Of a DNA stretch of 64,000 nt, positions 63,301 through 64,000 are shown in pieces. A program made the position numbers and the translations under genes. The stretch's first letter is position 1, and each line of letters starts with the position of its first letter. Below the pieces are notes generated by a model. The model worked only from the letters and a program-made list of their open reading frames with translations, was not told the DNA's origin and searched no databases. Source of the stretch: Megalobrama amblycephala (Eukaryota; Chordata; Actinopteri; Cypriniformes; Xenocyprididae). Location of the stretch: the NCBI RefSeq assembly GCF_018812025.1, contig NC_063045.1:59820383-59884382 (forward strand), written 5' to 3'.

Positions 63301-63434
63301 TACATTTATTTTGATCTGCATGATGTGTATTGTTTATGCAAATAAGAAAACAATCATACCTGCATCACCAAGCTCATGACCGACCAGAAGTAATACGGGT
63401 TTTTGGGGACAATTTTATACAGCGCCATTCCAGC
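48395..63434 (-). CDS. naa25: N-alpha-acetyltransferase 25, NatB auxiliary subunit (5' exons off window)
   Basis: NAA25 is the TPR-type auxiliary subunit that positions NAA20 at the ribosome to acetylate Met-Asp/Glu/Asn/Gln N-termini. Exons in gene order: 63434-63360, 63231-63124, 63042-62964, 61099-60988, 60849-60760, 60561-60389, 60302-60190, 58885-58678, 58482-58393, 58307-58127, 55885-55786, 55690-55539, 55440-55315, 54728-54485, 53752-53635, 51644-51579, 51141-51044, 50957-50847, 50730-50584, 48517-48395. Together 2514 bp: 837 residues plus stop, with every splice phase consistent. Human NAA25 is 972 residues, so about 135 N-terminal residues are missing. Landmarks: [56 protein letters not shown], a lysine run KKKKKKK, and the end [15 protein letters not shown]. 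Introns carry two Tc1-like insertions. Confidence 0.95.
48681..50302. mobile_element. non-autonomous element interrupted by a hAT-like insertion
   Basis: TTTAAAGGCACAATATGTAA at the left and TTACATATTACATACTTTAA at the right are imperfect inverted ends. Removing the inner insertion leaves about 750 bp. It lies in the last naa25 intron. Confidence 0.65.
49346..50211. mobile_element. hAT-like non-autonomous element with 8-bp target duplication
   Basis: TAGGGCTGGGTA and TACCCAGCCCTA are inverted ends, and GTAAGTAC occurs on both sides (49338-49345 and 50212-50219). An 8-bp duplication with such ends is typical of hAT transposons. 866 bp, no transposase. Interior shared with 33490-34300. Confidence 0.85.
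51755..53312. repeat. 1.56-kb repeat with GGGCCAAGCAC ends
   Basis: CAGGGCCAAGCAC at the left and GTGCTTGGCCCCT at the right are inverted ends, with GCTGCAAGCAGC at the left tip. Inside, diverged tandem blocks each contain a 'GGTGGCGCTG' core, a 'ATAACTTTTTGTCGGCAT' tract (52094, 52794) and 'CAAAATGGC' tracts. No intact protein. In a naa25 intron. Confidence 0.65.
53346..53470. repeat. (AATAT)n and poly-A tract
   Basis: AATAT units at 53346-53384 and an A homopolymer at about 53442-53469, in a naa25 intron. Confidence 0.9.
54775..55280. mobile_element. dispersed element C, copy 2 (inverted to 39511)
   Basis: AAAGGTGACCTATTAGGC at the left and AATAAATCCTCTTTAAA at the right; the interior is the reverse complement of 39511-40018 (CTCTGATTGGTCGGTTGGAG, CGCCCCTTACCGTAACCACC). 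Confidence 0.8.
56135..57338 (+). mobile_element. Tc1/mariner-type transposon, inactive
   Basis: CACTATATTGCCAAAAGT and ACTTTTGGCAATATAGTG are perfect inverted ends 1204 bp apart, preceded by TA; the right flank is AATA, so one TA is mutated. The transposase reads left to right: an N-terminal start near 56271 meets a stop after 19 codons, the middle is open at 56536-56958 ([27 protein letters not shown] with the first catalytic Asp), then the frame shifts near 56900. The block with the last acidic residue (NPIEHLWDE near 57060) is in another frame. It lies antisense in a naa25 intron. Confidence 0.9.
57381..57957. mobile_element. partial copy of the TTAA palindrome family
   Basis: TCTTATCTAGCGAAACAATC to CGAAGTGAACTAATCCTTTA. 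It has the central part and right arm of the 45211 element but lacks most of the left arm. Confidence 0.7.
59031..60161 (-). mobile_element. Tc1/mariner-type transposon, second family, inactive
   Basis: CACCGATCAGGCATATCATT and the inverse of CATAATGTTATGCCTGATCT at 60140 form the ends, with TA outside on the right. The transposase is on the minus strand in two overlapping frames: 59926-59363 (helix-turn-helix part, [20 protein letters not shown]) and 59613-59128 ([21 protein letters not shown]). All three acidic catalytic positions can be seen, but they are split by a frameshift. It is in the same orientation as its host gene naa25. Confidence 0.9.
61470..62655. mobile_element. AT-rich element related to 26147-27171, inverted
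   Basis: TGTACTGACCTACTTTTTAC near 62543 and CGGAAATCAAAGGGCCCTA at the right end are the reverse complement of the start of the 26147 copy (GGTCAGTACACTTAAATC). GAAT units at 61541-61570 lie inside. Left boundary uncertain. In a naa25 intron. Confidence 0.6.
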
Positions 63435-63640
63435 CTGTCAGAAGTGCAGAGACAGAAAAGTCTAAACAATGATTTTGGAGGTTCACAATTAATCATGAAG
63501 CCCTATTTAAACCAAAATCTCAATTTCAAATTGTGATTAACAAATTGCAAAGGCTGCGATTTAATTAAATAAATATACGTGCTGCATGTTGCATGAGTGA
63601 AGCGCAACACTGTGTTCATTTACACGCAAGCAGTTCATGA

Positions 63641-64000
63641 TCTGGGGTCTCATTTATAAAGCGTGCGTACGCACAAAACAGGGCTGGAAACGTGCGTACG
63701 CCAGTTCCCACGCAAAGGTTGTGATCTATAAAAACAAACTTGACGGGAGAATGTGCGCACCTTTAAGCAAACTTTGAGCCGTGCGTACGCACATTCTGGA
63801 GACAAAAGTGATATGAATTGACATAGTAGATGTGCTACTTTCGATCACTTTTCCAGTGACACGCTGTTTTAATGACAGCGAGGAGCGCTGGGAGCACAAT
63901 AATTCCTCTTTAAACTAAACTGCAGATGTTATGACAAAATATTTTTTCGAGAATGACGATCAGTGATGCACACTTAACTTAGATATTATGGAAGACACTG
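63641..64000. repeat. dispersed repeat with TGCGTACGCAC palindromes, cut by window edge
   Basis: GGGGTCTCATTTATAAAGCG opens the block; GTGCGTACGCAC-type palindromes recur at about 63665, 63692 and 63782. No naa25 exon is visible between 63435 and 64000. Confidence 0.65.

Overview
The window is animal nuclear DNA, most likely from a teleost fish of the carp/zebrafish order (Cypriniformes). Its split genes encode vertebrate proteins in fish-like form. Its introns and spacers are full of dispersed repeats, Tc1-like transposons, AT-rich microsatellites and fold-back elements of the kind common in cyprinid genomes. The species cannot be fixed from sequence alone. One decayed gene next to intact neighbours would suit a polyploid cyprinid losing duplicates, but that is inference.

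Five loci are recognisable. (1) 1-9604, minus: slc25a1 (mitochondrial citrate carrier), exons 1-5 plus a degraded start of exon 6. Exon 1 lacks one base, exon 3 has two extra bases and a stop, and the exon 6 start is scrambled, so it is called a pseudogene. (2) 12888-17938, plus: an intact 281-residue VDAC porin with the VDAC3-type Gln73, head to head with slc25a1 and preceded by a palindromic NRF-1 motif. (3) 22978-24198, minus: tor4a, a torsin-family AAA+ protein with a single 406-codon coding exon. (4) 29809-43019, plus: brap, a RING plus UBP zinc-finger E3 ligase in 12 coding exons, with a one-base insertion in exon 10. (5) 48395-63434, minus: the last 20 coding exons of naa25 (auxiliary subunit of the NatB N-terminal acetyltransferase), 837 codons in an unbroken frame. 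Its first exons lie beyond the right edge.

vdac3 and tor4a converge, tor4a and brap diverge, and brap and naa25 converge. VDAC and SLC25A1 act in series on citrate (outer then inner mitochondrial membrane). BRAP and NAA25 are neighbours in human 12q24 as well. The other pairs have no obvious joint function.

The spaces between exons are mostly mobile DNA. The most unusual items are fold-back elements made of inverted arrays of short units. One family (5184-5677 and 19542-22214) has TACGGAAGAGG-type termini and, in the smaller copy, a 6-bp target duplication. A second (43561-44413) has about 60-bp inverted ends and 21-bp units. An 800-bp palindrome with TTAA ends sits between convergent brap and naa25. 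Nested insertions, an occupied/empty site pair, two dead Tc1-like elements and several minisatellites complete the picture. All homology calls were made by eye from recalled family features; no database search was run.
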